64,000 nt of DNA. Source: Poa pratensis. Taxonomy: Eukaryota > Streptophyta > Magnoliopsida > Poales > Poaceae. The position numbers were made by a program, and so were the translations under genes. Shown piece by piece: positions 33,723 through 45,871 of this stretch (positions are counted from its first letter, which is position 1; each line of letters begins with the position of its first letter). The stretch spans positions 4,068,290-4,132,289 of the forward strand of contig CAMZMU010000012.1 of assembly GCA_947311845.1 (NCBI GenBank), in the 5' to 3' direction. Under the pieces are notes generated by a model, which saw only the letters and a list, made by a program, of their open reading frames with translations, was not told where the DNA came from and did no database searches.

Positions 33723-36700
33723 TCAGCTCACTAGTTGCTGGTTACCGTAGAAAGGGTAGGCCCCGTAGGCCGCAGCATACATGTTTGGGTGGGGAACCGG
33801 CGAAGCGTAGCCATATCCACCGTAGAAAGGCGTTCCATAGTACATGCCATTTCGTCGGTGGCCGGAATCACCCCTAGACTGGAAAATACAACAGTACGAT
33901 TTGTCAGCACAAACAATGAACCCGCAAACATCATCAAACATAAACATGATACAATACCCATACATACAGCTGCTAGAAAGTTTGAACTTATAAGGAGGAA
34001 TGTACATGCAAGAACTGAACAGAATTGGTTAAAAGCTAAGCCTGTCAGAACAAAATTTCACATTTTTTAACAAACTGAAGATAGGAGTTTTGCGAACATA
34101 TATCCATCCATAAAATTAAATGGAAGACTGCATGCCCCAAAGGTCTACGTCAGTTAATTCTTCCAACTTCCAAAGGGAACTCAGTAACATAATTAAACGC
34201 TTAAGCTATAGTTACATTAACTAGTAGATCTGTTTAGGGGGCATCTTCTTGGGCTTCTCAATGAACAATACACACATCTTTAGTGAAAAACTAGAGCCCT
34301 TCTCGATGTGAATATATGCAATCATGGCTTTCAGAGGGGCCAAGCAAATCAGCTTTCAGTTTTTCACAGATCTCAAATGTCCGTCAACACTAGCTTAAGC
34401 CTTATTACAACTCTAGTTTAGGCTTTAAAGGATAAGCCCGAGAAGATCTAAGTTGTCTGACCTAACTGTCTAGCTTCTGCTCCAAGACCATAAGCTGGAG
34501 CTAAAGAGCAGCCCAACTGATCCTTAATGTCTCCCGATAGAAATAATACTGACGACTGTTATTGTCTGGTGAATAGATGATTTAATGTAGTCAACCACAC
34601 AGTCCAAAACTAGAAGATGTACACGATCCCTTCTTCTAAAAGGTAGAAGGCAATCTAATCATATCCCTTCTCGATTTAATGGAATGCAATCCAACCTTAC
34701 CTTAACTAGTTGCTTTATGGTCCAAGTAATGCAAATACTAATTAGTCATATCCAATAGCAGATTTGTGGATCGAGGATGCCCTTATTCTCCCGCCTATAC
34801 ATAATATAGTAGTTGAGACCATGGCCACATCGAAAGGACAGACCCAGTGCTAGAAGCTCCCACACCAGGTGGGGTCTGGGGAAGGATTACACGAGTCAAG
34901 CCTTACCCCTGCAAAGTGCAATGCAGAGAGGCTGAGTCGAACCAAGAACCTCTTGGCATAAGTGGGGAGTACTTCACCACTGCGCCAGGCCTGTCCTTCG
35001 GACCATGGCCACATCAAAAACATTTATTTATGAACGTAGAGTATTAGATATGATTAGCTTAGTGTTTTACTTCTAGTCGTGCTGCTTGGACCTAGATAAA
35101 ACTGGATTGTGTTCCAATTAGATAAGGTAAGATAGAATTATATCTTTTAGCGCCTATTGAGATCATTAAGGAACAAGTAGACAAGAAAATGATATTTGTC
35201 TCCTAACCAAACTCACTAGCCGCATGGCCATGGATAGAGTTGGGTCAGTGACTATACCACCCAATCACAGGGTTACGGGATCTAAATCCGCAGTTTATCA
35301 CAACTACGGGTTTCTATCTTAGCATGTGGCACTGTCTCATGCAGAATAGATTACCATGGGCACACCTCAAACACTATTTCTTTCCTTCAAAGGAATCAAT
35401 GAATAAAAAGAGAGAACACCCAAAACAAACTAATTTGCAACTGAGTTGTGCAGAATGCATCCAAATGCAAGTCCATAAAATGTACCACTAACACACAATG
35501 TTTAGGAAATTTCTATTTTCGATGATGCAAGTGACCATGAAGATTGGACGAATATCCTGAAACATTGACTTGTGTAAAAAATGCAGATTTCCATTTTCAA
35601 TACAAATTTACAGTTTGCATAAATCAAGTGTTGAATAAGTCAACAACAGAAAGTTGACGACACAGTAATCTACTGACATTAATTAAAACATATAATAACA
35701 GTCTAGACAAGTTTAAACCTGTTTGCTTGCTGGACTGCGGCCCCAAGAAAGACGAACTGCTTGCTTCCCAATTGTTGACCCACTTAGCCCTTGTAGTGCT
35801 TCTTCCGCATCAGCTCTGCAACAAGGTAATCATTTTCACACCATTTCGAGTACTGAAGCAAGAACCAGTAAGTACTTCAGCATCCAACAAATTGTTATAA
35901 GGATGTATACAACGATCCTCGTAATACCTGTTAACAAACTGAACAAAGCCACACTGTTTCCCAACAGGAATTTTGACAGAGGCAACATCACCATACTTCG
36001 CAAATGCTTTCCTTAGTTCATCTTCACTAACATTGGGGTCAAGCCCGCCAACATATACCTACAACAAAAACTGATAAGATACTGCATTCTTTTCACGCAT
36101 AAGAATCTCAGAATTGATTTTTTAAGACGAGATCAAAAGGTAACAAACTCAAGTGGGAAACAAGAGCATACTGTCTTATTAGTCGAGTCCCCATCTGATT
36201 GCCTTGGTGGAGAGGAGCCAGAATCACCTGAAAGTACAATAATCATAGGGATTAAAAATGAAGGATAAAAACGTGATAAACATATACAAGGTGGTCAGCA
36301 AGGTGCTAGCCAGGCAGCAGACCAAGCTCCTAGCACCTAACAGCCTGCTTGGTAACCATTAGGAAGGGGAATGTGAGTTCAGAAGAGGGATTTGAAGTAG
36401 GTATTAGGCATGGGAAGTTGGCTTTTCATCACAATCCCTTGTTTGATAAGTGATGGGAATTACAAATGAGAATTCAACAAGAAATTGTTTATTCCCGTAT
36501 AGTTTGTGGGAGTTGGGCTGAGAATGAAATACCACATTATTTTTTTAACCAATCTATTTCTCTTGACAAACGTGGTACTCCTACAACGTAAGCTATCATC
36601 TGTTGTTGCACTCGCTCTTTTGTACAGAAATCTAACAGATCAACCGAAAAATAAAACAATTAAGGGAAGAGATCCGAATGAGAAGGCTCAACACGAATCC

Positions 36701-37631
36701 TACACAAAATTATGGAGATAAGTCCAGGCTAAAATGCGACAAAACATTACTGCATATGCTAACACCAAGCTCAAACATGATACTCAACACAACTTTGAAA
36801 TTATGGAAATACCTGAAGTTCTTCTAGGAGTTGCAGGTCCTATGCGAATTGGCCGAGAGGAGCAATATACACCATTCATTTCATTCATCGCATGAGTTTT
36901 GTCATTATCATCTCCAAACCTAACAAATCCGTATCCCCTAGAACGGCCCGTGTTTGCATCAATAATAACTTTAGCTCCTTTCACAGATCGATATTTGTTA
37001 GCAAAAAGTTCCATCAACATGTCATCAGTAACATCAACAGCTAGATCACCAACAAAAATTGAGTGATCAGAAGCAAGTTCAGAGCGTTTTTCTCCCACAC
37101 TATATGAAGCCCAATTTAACTTAAAAGCTCGGTCAGTATTAGGCATTACATGACCAGCAAAATTCTGAAGTGCTTTCTCTGCTGATGAATGGGAACAGAA
37201 CTCTACAAAACCATAACCCTCAGAAACGCCAGAATGTCTATTGCGAATAACTTTAATTGTCACCACCTACAAAACAGATAAGTTGCAAAGAATGACAGTT
37301 AAATACATGGAAAAGACGCTAATGTACGGTAGAAGAAAAGAATTGTAATACTACCTCCGTTCCAAAATATAAGGTGTCATTTGGCCGTCTAAATTCATGA
37401 TTTGACCAACCATTAGTACAATAATATATAGTTTATGTTACACAAAATAGGCACCATGAGATTCATATTCAAAAGTACTTTCGTCCAATAATATATAACC
37501 ATTGACTAAGTATTGTATGAGTAATTACTGGGAATTTGGACAGTCAAAAGATGTCCTGTATTTTGGAACAGAGGGAGTCGTTCTTTTCACTTAGCAAATT
37601 CAAAGAAAACATAACACTTTCTTTTAAAAGT

Positions 37632-37675
<44 letters not shown>

Positions 37676-38744
37676 CAGTAGAGCGTAGGAAAGTAGTAAC
37701 ACATCCACTGCCATTTCTTTCTATAATGAAACTATCGCAAGAAAGTATCGCTAATAATTGAGAGTGGCTTAAAAGGTACATCTGTGATAAAGCTGAAGAT
37801 TGTTTCCAGTGTAGTCCTCCAAATTTGCATTCACTTGCCATATAACTTTTGTGTGTGCATACATCCCTACCAAATCCCAACTTGTCTCATACATTCATCC
37901 AAACTAACGTAAGTGTAAACTAAAAAGCTGGAGCCTTTGCCGTCTTATCTTAGCGACGCAAATTCTACAGAAACTCGCACTTCACCTTAATTCATGCAAG
38001 AATTCACCACGAAAATCACTTAATATATTGTCTGTTGCGAGAGCGCGACTACATTTATAAATTCAGGTTTAGAATTGGAACAAAACTAATTAGTCGATTT
38101 CAACCACACTGCATGTGGATGGAGTGGGCTCAAAGCTGGCAACTTTAGCAGGAGTATGGAGCAACAGTACGAAAAACTCACAGCTTTATCATTACTACGC
38201 AATTGTTAACCAGAAAAATAGCTTCCTATCTCGATTTGCAACACAATTGAAAGAATCAGCGCACAGGCACAGCTCGCGTAAATGACCTGAGTGAAGGTGT
38301 TGAAAAACCCATAGACATTACTAGATTTGAGAGATCCGGCACTGACAAGGCTGGATCGGATAAGGGAGCTCGGTAAGGCCTAACCTCGCCACTGGGGCCG
38401 AAGCAGCTGTGGAGGTAGTTCTCGTCCATCCAGTACTGGAGGTCGCCAACCCAGATCGTCCGGTTCTCGTCACCCCCATTCCCGCCGGATCCGGCCGATG
38501 GCGGAGGCGGAGTCACCGAGGCCGGCGGAGCGAAATGCTTCACGTACTGCGGCGGAGGAGGCGGCGGCGCGGCCACCATAGGAGGTGGCGGGGGGTAGGG
38601 GAGGACCACCCACCGCGGCTGCGGCATGTGGTGGTGCGGGTGCGGGTGCCCGTGCCCGTGCGGCGCTGGTGGCCCGTGGACATGGGGATGTGGGTGCGTC
38701 ACAACTGCCGTCGGAGCATCGGTCGTCGCCGCTGCCATCTGCAT
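33723..38744 (-). CDS. RBP45/RBP47-type RNA-binding protein with three RRMs, six exons
   Basis: Minus-strand exons 38744-38385, 37266-36813, 36227-36172, 36058-35928, 35815-35719 and 33878-33723 splice at GT-AG borders in phase to give 417 residues. A His/Pro-rich N-terminus (1-90) precedes RRM1 (from TIWVGDLQYWMDE, residue 96, split by intron 1), RRM2 (SIFVGDLAVD at 189, RNP1 RGYGFVRF at ~230) and RRM3 (VYVGGLDPNVSEDE from 291, RNP1 KQCGFVQF). A Gly/Tyr/Pro-rich tail ends in YGNQQLVS. Three RRMs with these spacings and a Gln/Pro-rich end define the plant RBP45/RBP47 family. These proteins bind poly(A)/U-rich pre-mRNA in the nucleus and move to stress granules. Intron 1 holds a MITE and a (TA)20 run, and the 1.8-kb last intron holds an Au-type SINE. 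I am confident of the family but not of the RBP45 versus RBP47 subclass. Confidence 0.94.
34832..35000 (-). mobile_element. Au-type SINE in the last intron of the RBP45-like gene
   Basis: On the minus strand the 169-bp unit starts with a tRNA-like head: an A-box-like TGGCGCAGTGGT and a B box GGTTCGACTC (complement of 34934-34943). It ends GGGTCTGTCCTTTC. It is flanked by the 15-bp direct repeat GACCATGGCCACATC (34817-34831 and 35001-35015), typical of LINE-mobilised SINEs. The head and length match the grass Au SINE family as I know it. Confidence 0.85.
37351..37577. mobile_element. Stowaway-like MITE in intron 1 of the RBP45-like gene
   Basis: CTACCTCCGTTCCAAAATAT at the left pairs with ATTTTGGAACAGAGGGAG at the right. 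TA is present on the left (37349-37350), but the right flank reads TC, so one side has mutated. It is 227 bp long. Confidence 0.75.
37635..37674. repeat. (TA)20 microsatellite
   Basis: Twenty uninterrupted TA units lie in intron 1 of the RBP45-like gene. A run like this is usually polymorphic between accessions. Confidence 0.95.
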
Positions 38745-38861
38745 CGTCGTCGCAGCCGCCGCCGCTGCGAGGAGCAGGAGAAGAGAGAGGCCGCTGGTGT
38801 GGAGGTTCGGGAGGAGTGGAGGCGGAAAGAGAGGGAGCTCGTGGCTGTGGGTGAGGCTACG

Positions 38862-38870
38862 AATATATAG
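38862..38870 (-). promoter_or_regulatory. Probable TATA box of the RBP45-like gene
   Basis: On the minus strand CTATATATT lies about 120 bp upstream of the start codon at 38744, at the edge of the GC-rich leader. Position and composition fit a core promoter; no transcript evidence is available. Confidence 0.55.
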
Positions 38871-38879
38871 GGCGTTAGA

Positions 38880-40607
38880 AATGGATCTGGGCCGTCAGAT
38901 CTAGGATTTCGCGGGTGCTTGGCCATCGATGCGCTGTTGCGATGGAACTGACGCGTGGGACCCGCTGTGAGCTTGCGGTTTTAGGGGATTTTAGGGAAGG
39001 AAGTTGCCCTATTGCTGCTACTTTTCTGGGATTCGATAGTTGGGAATGTGCGGCTGTAGTTTTGCTATTTCGGCAAACAGAGGCAGTTATGGAATACTAG
39101 TTCGGTTTGATGAGGTTTCTGCAACTGTAACTTCCTATAAATTAGGTGTGGTACTCCTATCTTTGCATTTCAGTGTACAAGTATGCAACTCAGCTGGTCC
39201 AATTTGGAATCAACAATATTTACCTGGTGCAGCGCGTCGAAATAAAGATTGAGATTCCTACAAATAATATTATTAGTCCTACAAATAAAGATTGAGATTC
39301 CAACAAGCGCCCATTGTTGGGTTATTTCTCAACTCTTTACTCATTTATATCTAGCTTATTATCTTTTTTTTTTGAAAAAAGATCCGACCACATATATTAG
39401 GCAGCTCGAGCAAATTACAAACAGGTCCACAGAAGAACAGAACATTACAAAAGGACCCAGGAAATTGCAAGGAGCCCCCCAAGCCACCGAGAGGAAACAC
39501 GATCGGATCCGCACGCCGCGCGCCGGAGCACCTAGCCGTCGCCAGAGCCGCCGTACCACCTGCCGCCGGAGAAGAAGCACCTCCACTCGTTGTAGATGAC
39601 CGCTGGGCCGTCCGCCGCGCCGCGACGGAAACCGAAACCGTTGAACGAACACGGCCAAAGCGCCTTCTTCACCGCACCACCTGTCGTCCCGCCGGCTCGA
39701 CACCGACCAGGTCCACCACCAGCCACGCCCTGCAACTTCACAGCGCCCGCTCCCCTCGCCACCACGGCCGGCCGGAGCAGAGACGCCGATGAAGACCACC
39801 ACCACAACCACCACCAAAACCGGAGCTCCCACAGCCACCAACTCCCCCCTCGCCACCAAGGCCGGCCGAAGGAGCAGAGGAGGAGGAGAGCAGCGGACGA
39901 ACCTTCACTACCTCCCCGGCGAGGCCGGAACGGGGACAGGAGGGGAAGGACAAGGCCCACCACGCAGACGCCATCGCCGCCGTCCTCGACAACGCCGCCA
40001 GGCCACACACACCTAACCTACACTATCTACACGCCCAGCGAACAGCCGGAGCTCCCCCCCCCCCGCCTCGCTGTGCCGAAACGGCGACCGGAGGCGGAGG
40101 GGAGCAGCGGGGACGCCGGCGGAACCTCGACGCTTCGAGTCGCCTCCCGAGTCGCCTTTCTCTCCTGTAGCAGGGGACACGGGGAGGATAAGGTTCTTTT
40201 TTTTCTAGATTATTATCTTGTAAGACTTGATTGTATCTTGCGATACTCATATAGTTGCATTTGCATAATTTAGATAACATATATTCTTGTTCATCCATAA
40301 ATTGTTAAATAAAATAATAAAAGTTATAGTCGTCTATTCAATCCCTTCTAGCCGTGTTTTTCGATAAAATGATAAACTTTGTAGTCGCCTATTCAATCCT
40401 CTCTAGTCGAGCTCTTTGATCCTTTTACATTTCAAATTAGAAATTTGGGATGTTACACCATATATGTAGTTAAGCCAATGGTCGCTTTTAAAAGAGCACA
40501 TTTCTAACAATGCTTGTTTGAGGGATCTAGGGTAGGCCTAAGCCAACTAAACCATTTTCCATAAAACCGCAGAGGAACACAGAAGTTTTGTACAAACTTC
40601 AACATCA
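38880..40607. other. Unassigned interval with a GC-rich repeat-like block
   Basis: From 39365 a T-run is followed by A-rich then very GC-rich sequence to about 40190, open in many frames on both strands. The T-run at one edge and the lack of introns or a recognisable domain suggest a retroposed or other repeat sequence rather than a host gene. A short direct repeat (ACAAATAAAGATTGAGATTC) occurs at about 39239-39300. I see no supported coding region. Confidence 0.4.
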
Positions 40608-42079
40608 TTTTTTTTAATTGGATAAATGCCAACAAAAACATAGCTACCATCACTGAGCATAAACCCAAAATTACAACAAAAAGGAAAGCGACTAGAAGTC
40701 CCTATACAAGAATTAATCTAGAGATGTGAGGTGAACAAACATGACTGCCCAATCCAAAAGGAGAGCCATGTTAGAAGCATTGCAGCATTTACGAGTCCAA
40801 AAGAAAAGGTCTTCTGCGCATCCGCGGAAAACCTTGGAGATGGGATCGTTTTCATTTCTGCACACATTTCATTTGTTCTATTCCTACAAAGGGCGGAAAT
40901 AATTGCTGAATATCTGACCTTTGCTAACTTTTTTTGTCCAAAAGGTGACGGATTCTATCACAGCCGTTTTCACATTATTGATGATGGATGACACCGCTTC
41001 CCACTCAGATGAAGTAGTAGTATGGAAATAAATTCTTGTGTGAGAAGGGGAAGAATCAAAGGTTTTCATACCAAACCTAAGGCGCCTATGATTTATGATT
41101 GGTGAGCAACTATGCACGATCAGCTATCCATAGCTAAAACCTGCAACGGTTTGTCGAGAAGTTCTTCTACATCGGTGTTGCAAAAGCAACATCCTGCAAG
41201 TGTTCAAAAGTTGCCGAGTATGCTTGTTTATAGGGTACGGCTTTCTGTCACAATTCGGGACCCGAATGTCCAATACCTCCGAGTGAAACTCAACCATGGC
41301 TGACAAAGAACGCAACGAGACAAGCTCCGAGGGCACTATACTAGAGAGGTGGGACTAAAGGTGAAGGCTAAGTCAGAGGTAGAGATAGCATGTTGAACTA
41401 AAGAATTGAGGTTTAAAATCGCAAGGTAACAATATGAAACCAGATATCCATCCATAAGGAGGTTGAGACTCCAAAACAAAATGCCAAATAAGTAAACCTA
41501 TGGAAGTCTGATGGGCAGACTAGCAAATCCTTCTAAAAATGGATTGCGAACGATTAGGATCGTGAGGTTGTGGTCATTCAACCACCCATAGCAAGAAGTG
41601 AGAACTCCGAAAGGAAAGAGGAAGGATGATGGACCGTTGCGTGAAGTTTGATAAGTAAGACAATGTTGTGGGTATGAAGGCATCCAAAACACATCCTACC
41701 TTTCGTGATTGCCCCCCCCCCCCCCCCTCCATGGACATGGTCGTCGGTGGACCAAAAGAAAGCACAACAAATCTTGTTAATCTCTTGAATGGAACCCATA
41801 AGAACAAAACGCAGTCATAAGAAAAGTCATCGTGGCATGGAGTGAGACTTTGACATGGATAACTCGACCATTGATTGAAAGTAGTTTTTTCTTCCGACAG
41901 GCTACCGCGCCGAAAGGCAAAAAGGCGCATCTTGTGCGTGGATAGATGAAGGCCTAAAAATTTTGGATGAAAGGAGGCTACTGGGCAACCTAAGATGGCA
42001 ACCATCGAAACAACCACATCAAACAGAATGTGAATAGGGGTGAACGATGGCTTGAGATGCATGAACTGGACAGGGTCAG
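40608..42079 (-). pseudogene. LINE 3' half (reverse-transcriptase end and zf-RVT-like region)
   Basis: Reading the minus strand from 42062 downward gives LGCPVASFHPKFLGLHLS, then FGPPTT and related blocks with frame changes. These are the regions after the LINE reverse-transcriptase palm. Further down, about 40840-40720, RGCAEDLFFWTRK resembles the C-terminal zinc-binding part. A T-run at about 40608-40617 may be the copied poly(A) tail. Many stops make it inactive. It joins 44275-44660 across the solo LTR. Confidence 0.7.
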
Positions 42080-44274
42080 TGAAAGGACAAGGATGTCGCC
42101 TAGAGGGGGGTGAATAGGCAATTAAAACTTTTCCGGTTTAGGCTTGATAAATGCGGAATAAAACTGGGTGTTTTAATTTAACAAGCACACAACCTAAATA
42201 TACTAGGCTCACCTATGTGCACCAACAACTTATGCTAAGCAAGACAAGTAACAAGGTGATAGCAAGATAAAGTACTTCAAGCACGAACGCTATCACAATG
42301 TAAAGTGCATAAGTAAAGAGCTCGGGTATAGAAATAACCGAGGCACGCGGAGACGATGATGTATTCCCGAGTTCCTCCTTTTTAGGGGAGTACGTCTCGT
42401 TGGAGGGGTGTGAGTTTCAAACTCAAACGCCACAAATAGACTCACCCTATTCTCCGATGAACCTCGCCCAAAAGCTCGGTTCACCTTCCACTATCGGTAA
42501 CCTTCAAGGCGAAAACCGGCGCCTTTACAGCAATCCCGAGGCACGCATCCACAAAAGGATTGGAGGCTCCCGAGTCACCAACTTGGGGCACGCATCCACA
42601 ACTGGATTGGAGGCTCCCAAGAACACCACACACCGTCTAGGGTCCAACGACTCAAGAGTAACAAGCTCACGAACTTTCACTTCCACGAATCCTCGTGGAG
42701 AGAGCAAACCAATACACAAAAGCAAAGGCAAGAACACAAGAAGTGCTCAAGTCCTTCACTCCCAAATCCCACCAAAAGCAACTAATGCTTGTGGGGGGGG
42801 GGGGAGAAGAGAGGAAGAACAAAGAAGAGAACCACACAAGAACTCCAAGATCAAGATCTACTATGCTCCCCTCACTTAGAGCAGGAATGGATTGGTGGAA
42901 ATATAGATCTAGATCTCCTCTCACTTTTCCCTCAAAGATATGCAAGAATCATGGGAGGAATTGAGAGAGGGGCAAGCTTTCCAAGGTCAACAATGGCAGG
43001 AGAGAGAGGGGAAAACGTGCTTTTTTTTAGGTTGAAGAAGGGGAGGGATATTTATAGTCCCTCCCCAAAATATAGCCGTTGCAACTGCCAGGGCCGGAAT
43101 ATCCGGGCCCCCTTGAAAATATCCGGCCCAAATGTCCGGTTTAAACAGAGGCTCGCACTCGGGGCTCGAAAAGAGCTAAAAACACTTTTTAGGGCCGAAA
43201 TATCCCCCCCCCCCCCCCCCCTCTCCCCGGAATATATGGCCCAACAAGATCCGGATATTCCGGTTTAGCCAGAGACTCGCACAGAAACAGCAAAACCAAG
43301 ATGGTAATAACTTTTTCATCCGGACTCCGTTTTCGATGATCTTGGGCTCGTTGGAATCGCAACGAAGAGCTCTACAAGATCATGTAGAGAAACATCATAA
43401 TCCATCATGTGAGGAGGAAACCACAAGAGGAGAGTTTGACCTCTCTAGAAAAGATAAACCGGTAAAACCTCCAACATAAAAAACACGACAAGATATTCAT
43501 ATGAAATCCGTTTTTGATGAACTAGAGCTTGATATGGAGATGAACACAAACTCTAAAATCACACATGGATAAAAGCCAAATAAGACCCAAGAAAGATGAT
43601 ATGCCAACTATGCAAAGGTTTGATCTCTCCACAAAGATGCGATCAAGTTACTCACTCATAAGCCCCTCTTGATAGTACAGAATCTATCCTATAACCCGGT
43701 CTCCGAACTAACAACATGAGACCAGTAAAATAGAAACCTTATCAAGATCATACATTTGCCTTGCGCATTCCACTTGAGCTAGATGATGACGATCTTGACT
43801 CTCTCAAGTTGGAATACCTTTCTTGATCGTGCTTGCTAGCACATGCTTGATGAAGACTTCTCTAAATACTCCCCCATACTCCATTATGGGAGAGTCTCGC
43901 TTAGCTCCGTCTTCATGTATCCATTGCAAGTTTCAATCAAATGATATCTTCCGAGATGGATCATATTGAACTTGCACTTCATAATCTTCTAAATGTGTTG
44001 TTCAATCTTGACTTCATTATTTGCACATTGACTTGATCAACCTCGCACTTTATATTCTTCTCTTAATATATATGATGGCTTGGAGATAAACATGAATGTT
44101 CCCTCAATCTTCTTTTCCAAGCCACACTTTACCATGTAAGCTTCTACAGTCCAACACATGAACTCCATTCTTTTTCTATGGACAAGATTTACAAGAATAT
44201 CTGAATGCAAACATTAGTCCATAAGGATTGCCATTAATTACCAAAACCACGCATGGGGGCAGCATGCACTTTCA
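42080..44274 (-). mobile_element. Solo LTR related to the SIRE/Maximus-like element
   Basis: The 2195-bp unit starts TGAAAGGACAAGGATGTCGC and ends CAGCATGCACTTTCA, the same termini as the LTRs at 3999 and 19767. It is flanked by the 5-bp duplication GTCAG (42075-42079 and 44275-44279). No internal sequence is present, so it arose by recombination between two LTRs of one element. It is clearly more divergent than the pair at 3999/19767 and lacks their 96-bp tandem duplication. Confidence 0.93.
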
Positions 44275-44660
44275 GTCAGCCATAAGGAGGATCAAAGTAT
44301 CATTTGCCTTGTGAGGCTTTGGCAGGGGAGGGTGTCATTGATATGGTGAAAAATTGCCTCATTTGAAGAGGCTTTGGCTAAGAAAATTTAAAGAATGTGC
44401 GGGGATATAATGAAGAGGCGAGGCGAAAGAGGGTCCCCCTGACTACATTGGGTCACTTTTGGGGCTTGTTGTTAAGAAGGATGGCCGGCTGACTTGACGA
44501 ACTGAGATCCCATATCCAATTGCATCATTCCATGGGAAGCCGTTAGGTCGAAAATTTATTTCAAGAACATCCAAGCTGATGGAACGATAAGAAAATCTGA
44601 TTCAATAGCATTGACGGTTTTTCATCTTGAAATAAGATATCCGCCACATAAATGAATATC
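44275..44660 (-). pseudogene. LINE reverse-transcriptase fragment (palm region)
   Basis: On the minus strand the translation contains CSQGDPLSPRLFIIS (about 44470-44425), the conserved LINE RQGDPLSP-LF block with one change, and before it remains of the AFD block. Frameshifts are frequent. Its continuation lies at 42079 downward, showing that the solo LTR inserted into this LINE. Confidence 0.75.
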
Positions 44661-45163
44661 CAACGATGCTAACTAGAAAGTGTTATTTTTATGTGATAGA
44701 GACATGCTTTATCACGCCCATTTTCCTTTTTTTAGTTTCTATGGTTTTGTGCATCCTATTTATGCAGAAACCTGGTGTGAACTCTTATAAATTGTATCAG
44801 AGTGATGCTAATTCATGAGTTTAATCAGGGTCGAGGGGGGCTAGGCCACCCCATGCTTCAGATTTTGTGAAGAAACACTAGCCATTTGAGCTCTTATTTC
44901 TTAATGATTTAGTGAAATCTTCACCCCTTAACAAGTTTGCGACACTAATTTTGTCTCGTTAGCTCCCCTCAAGGTCGCATGTGGGATCCGTCCTGAGTTT
45001 AATAAAGCGCCATTTATCAAAATGAATCCCAAAAATGTGAAATAGAAAGTGCTACTACGTACTTTTATGTGATAGAGACATGCATATTTATCCCCACGTA
45101 CGAATTATTTCTTGTTCCTTTGACCATGCTTTCGTCGGGAGATTGACATATACCCTCCTCGTG
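44661..45163. other. Unassigned AT-rich intergenic DNA
   Basis: The repeated phrase TATGTGATAGAGACATGC occurs near 44690 and 45067. Otherwise I see no gene or element with clear ends. Confidence 0.4.
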
Positions 45164-45472
45164 GAGTGCCACGCTCCCCTACATGTTCAACAGCTTGGTG
45201 ATCACAGAAGCTAGTACTCTCTCCGTCCACAAAAGGATGTCTCAACCTAGACAAAAATTGTATGTATCTAGACATGATTTAGTGTGTAGATACATACAAA
45301 TTTGAGATAGATTGAGACATCCTTTTGTGGACGGAGGAAGTAGAACATGACAATACCAAATGTCTAAATCATCTGAGAAGAGAGTGCCACGCTCCCCTAC
45401 ATGTTCAACAGCTTGGTGATCACATAAGCTAGTAGAACATGACAATACTAAATGTCAAAATCATCTGAGAAG
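45164..45472. repeat. Tandem ~91-bp duplication, one copy interrupted by a MITE
   Basis: GAGTGCCACGCTCCCCTACA begins at 45164 and again at 45382, and both copies continue through AGCTTGGTGATCACA-AAGCTAGTA and GAACATGACAATAC. The first copy carries the MITE at 45217-45340; the second copy is the uninterrupted empty site. Confidence 0.9.
45217..45340. mobile_element. Stowaway MITE inside one copy of a tandem duplication
   Basis: CTCTCTCCGTCCACAAAAGG pairs with CCTTTTGTGGACGGAGGAAG over long inverted arms, with TA at 45215-45216 and 45341-45342. Removing the element and one TA restores exactly the sequence of the neighbouring duplicate (AGCTAGTAGAACATG), which confirms its limits. Confidence 0.92.
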
Positions 45473-45871
45473 TCGAGAAAGAAAAAGGTAATAAGAAATG
45501 CGCAGGATCTGCCTTCTAAGGCAAGCAGTTGTCAGTTTAGAACTTCAGCTGTAAGTAACACAGCGAGTAGGGTGGAGTAATTCATGTTGCAGTTTCTCAT
45601 GCATCCGAGATTCCGAGCTCTCCTAGCTGTGTGAAGAGTCCAAATCCAATAGTTCAGCCGGCCATCTAGAAGCGGAGTCCTCGTCATCAGCAATTCGCAC
45701 CACCGCCAGCCGAATGCTGCCGATAGATGTCATGTGGATACGCCGGGAAATATACCACGTCGGCAGTTCGGCAGTTCCTCCTAGTCGGCACAACAAACGA
45801 GCACAAATAGTCACATCAGCCATCAGCGCTGCACTCGATCGATCCCCCACAGCAGTACTGCAGTAGCGAGC

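Noticed and set aside
34832..35000. tRNA-like A and B boxes suggesting a tRNA gene
   Set aside because: The boxes belong to a 169-bp unit with 15-bp flanking duplications and a non-tRNA body. It is a SINE, and no cloverleaf closes.
36300..36720. Possible transposon insertion or extra exon in an intron of the RBP45-like gene
   Set aside because: I could not find terminal repeats, a TSD or conserved coding sequence; the exon chain is complete without it.
38409..38904. Long plus-strand open frames rich in Arg and Gly
   Set aside because: They are antisense to the His/Pro-rich first exon of the RBP45-like gene and result from its GC composition.
39359..40273. GC-rich frames of up to 225 codons on both strands
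   Set aside because: No domain, no splice context and simple-sequence composition (Arg/Pro or Gly/Trp/Val-rich). A repeat block is more likely than a gene.
41712..41727. Poly-C run (and similar C/G runs at 42788-42799 and 43204-43221)
   Set aside because: These are simple homopolymers in decayed LINE and LTR sequence, possibly with uncertain length. I assign no function.
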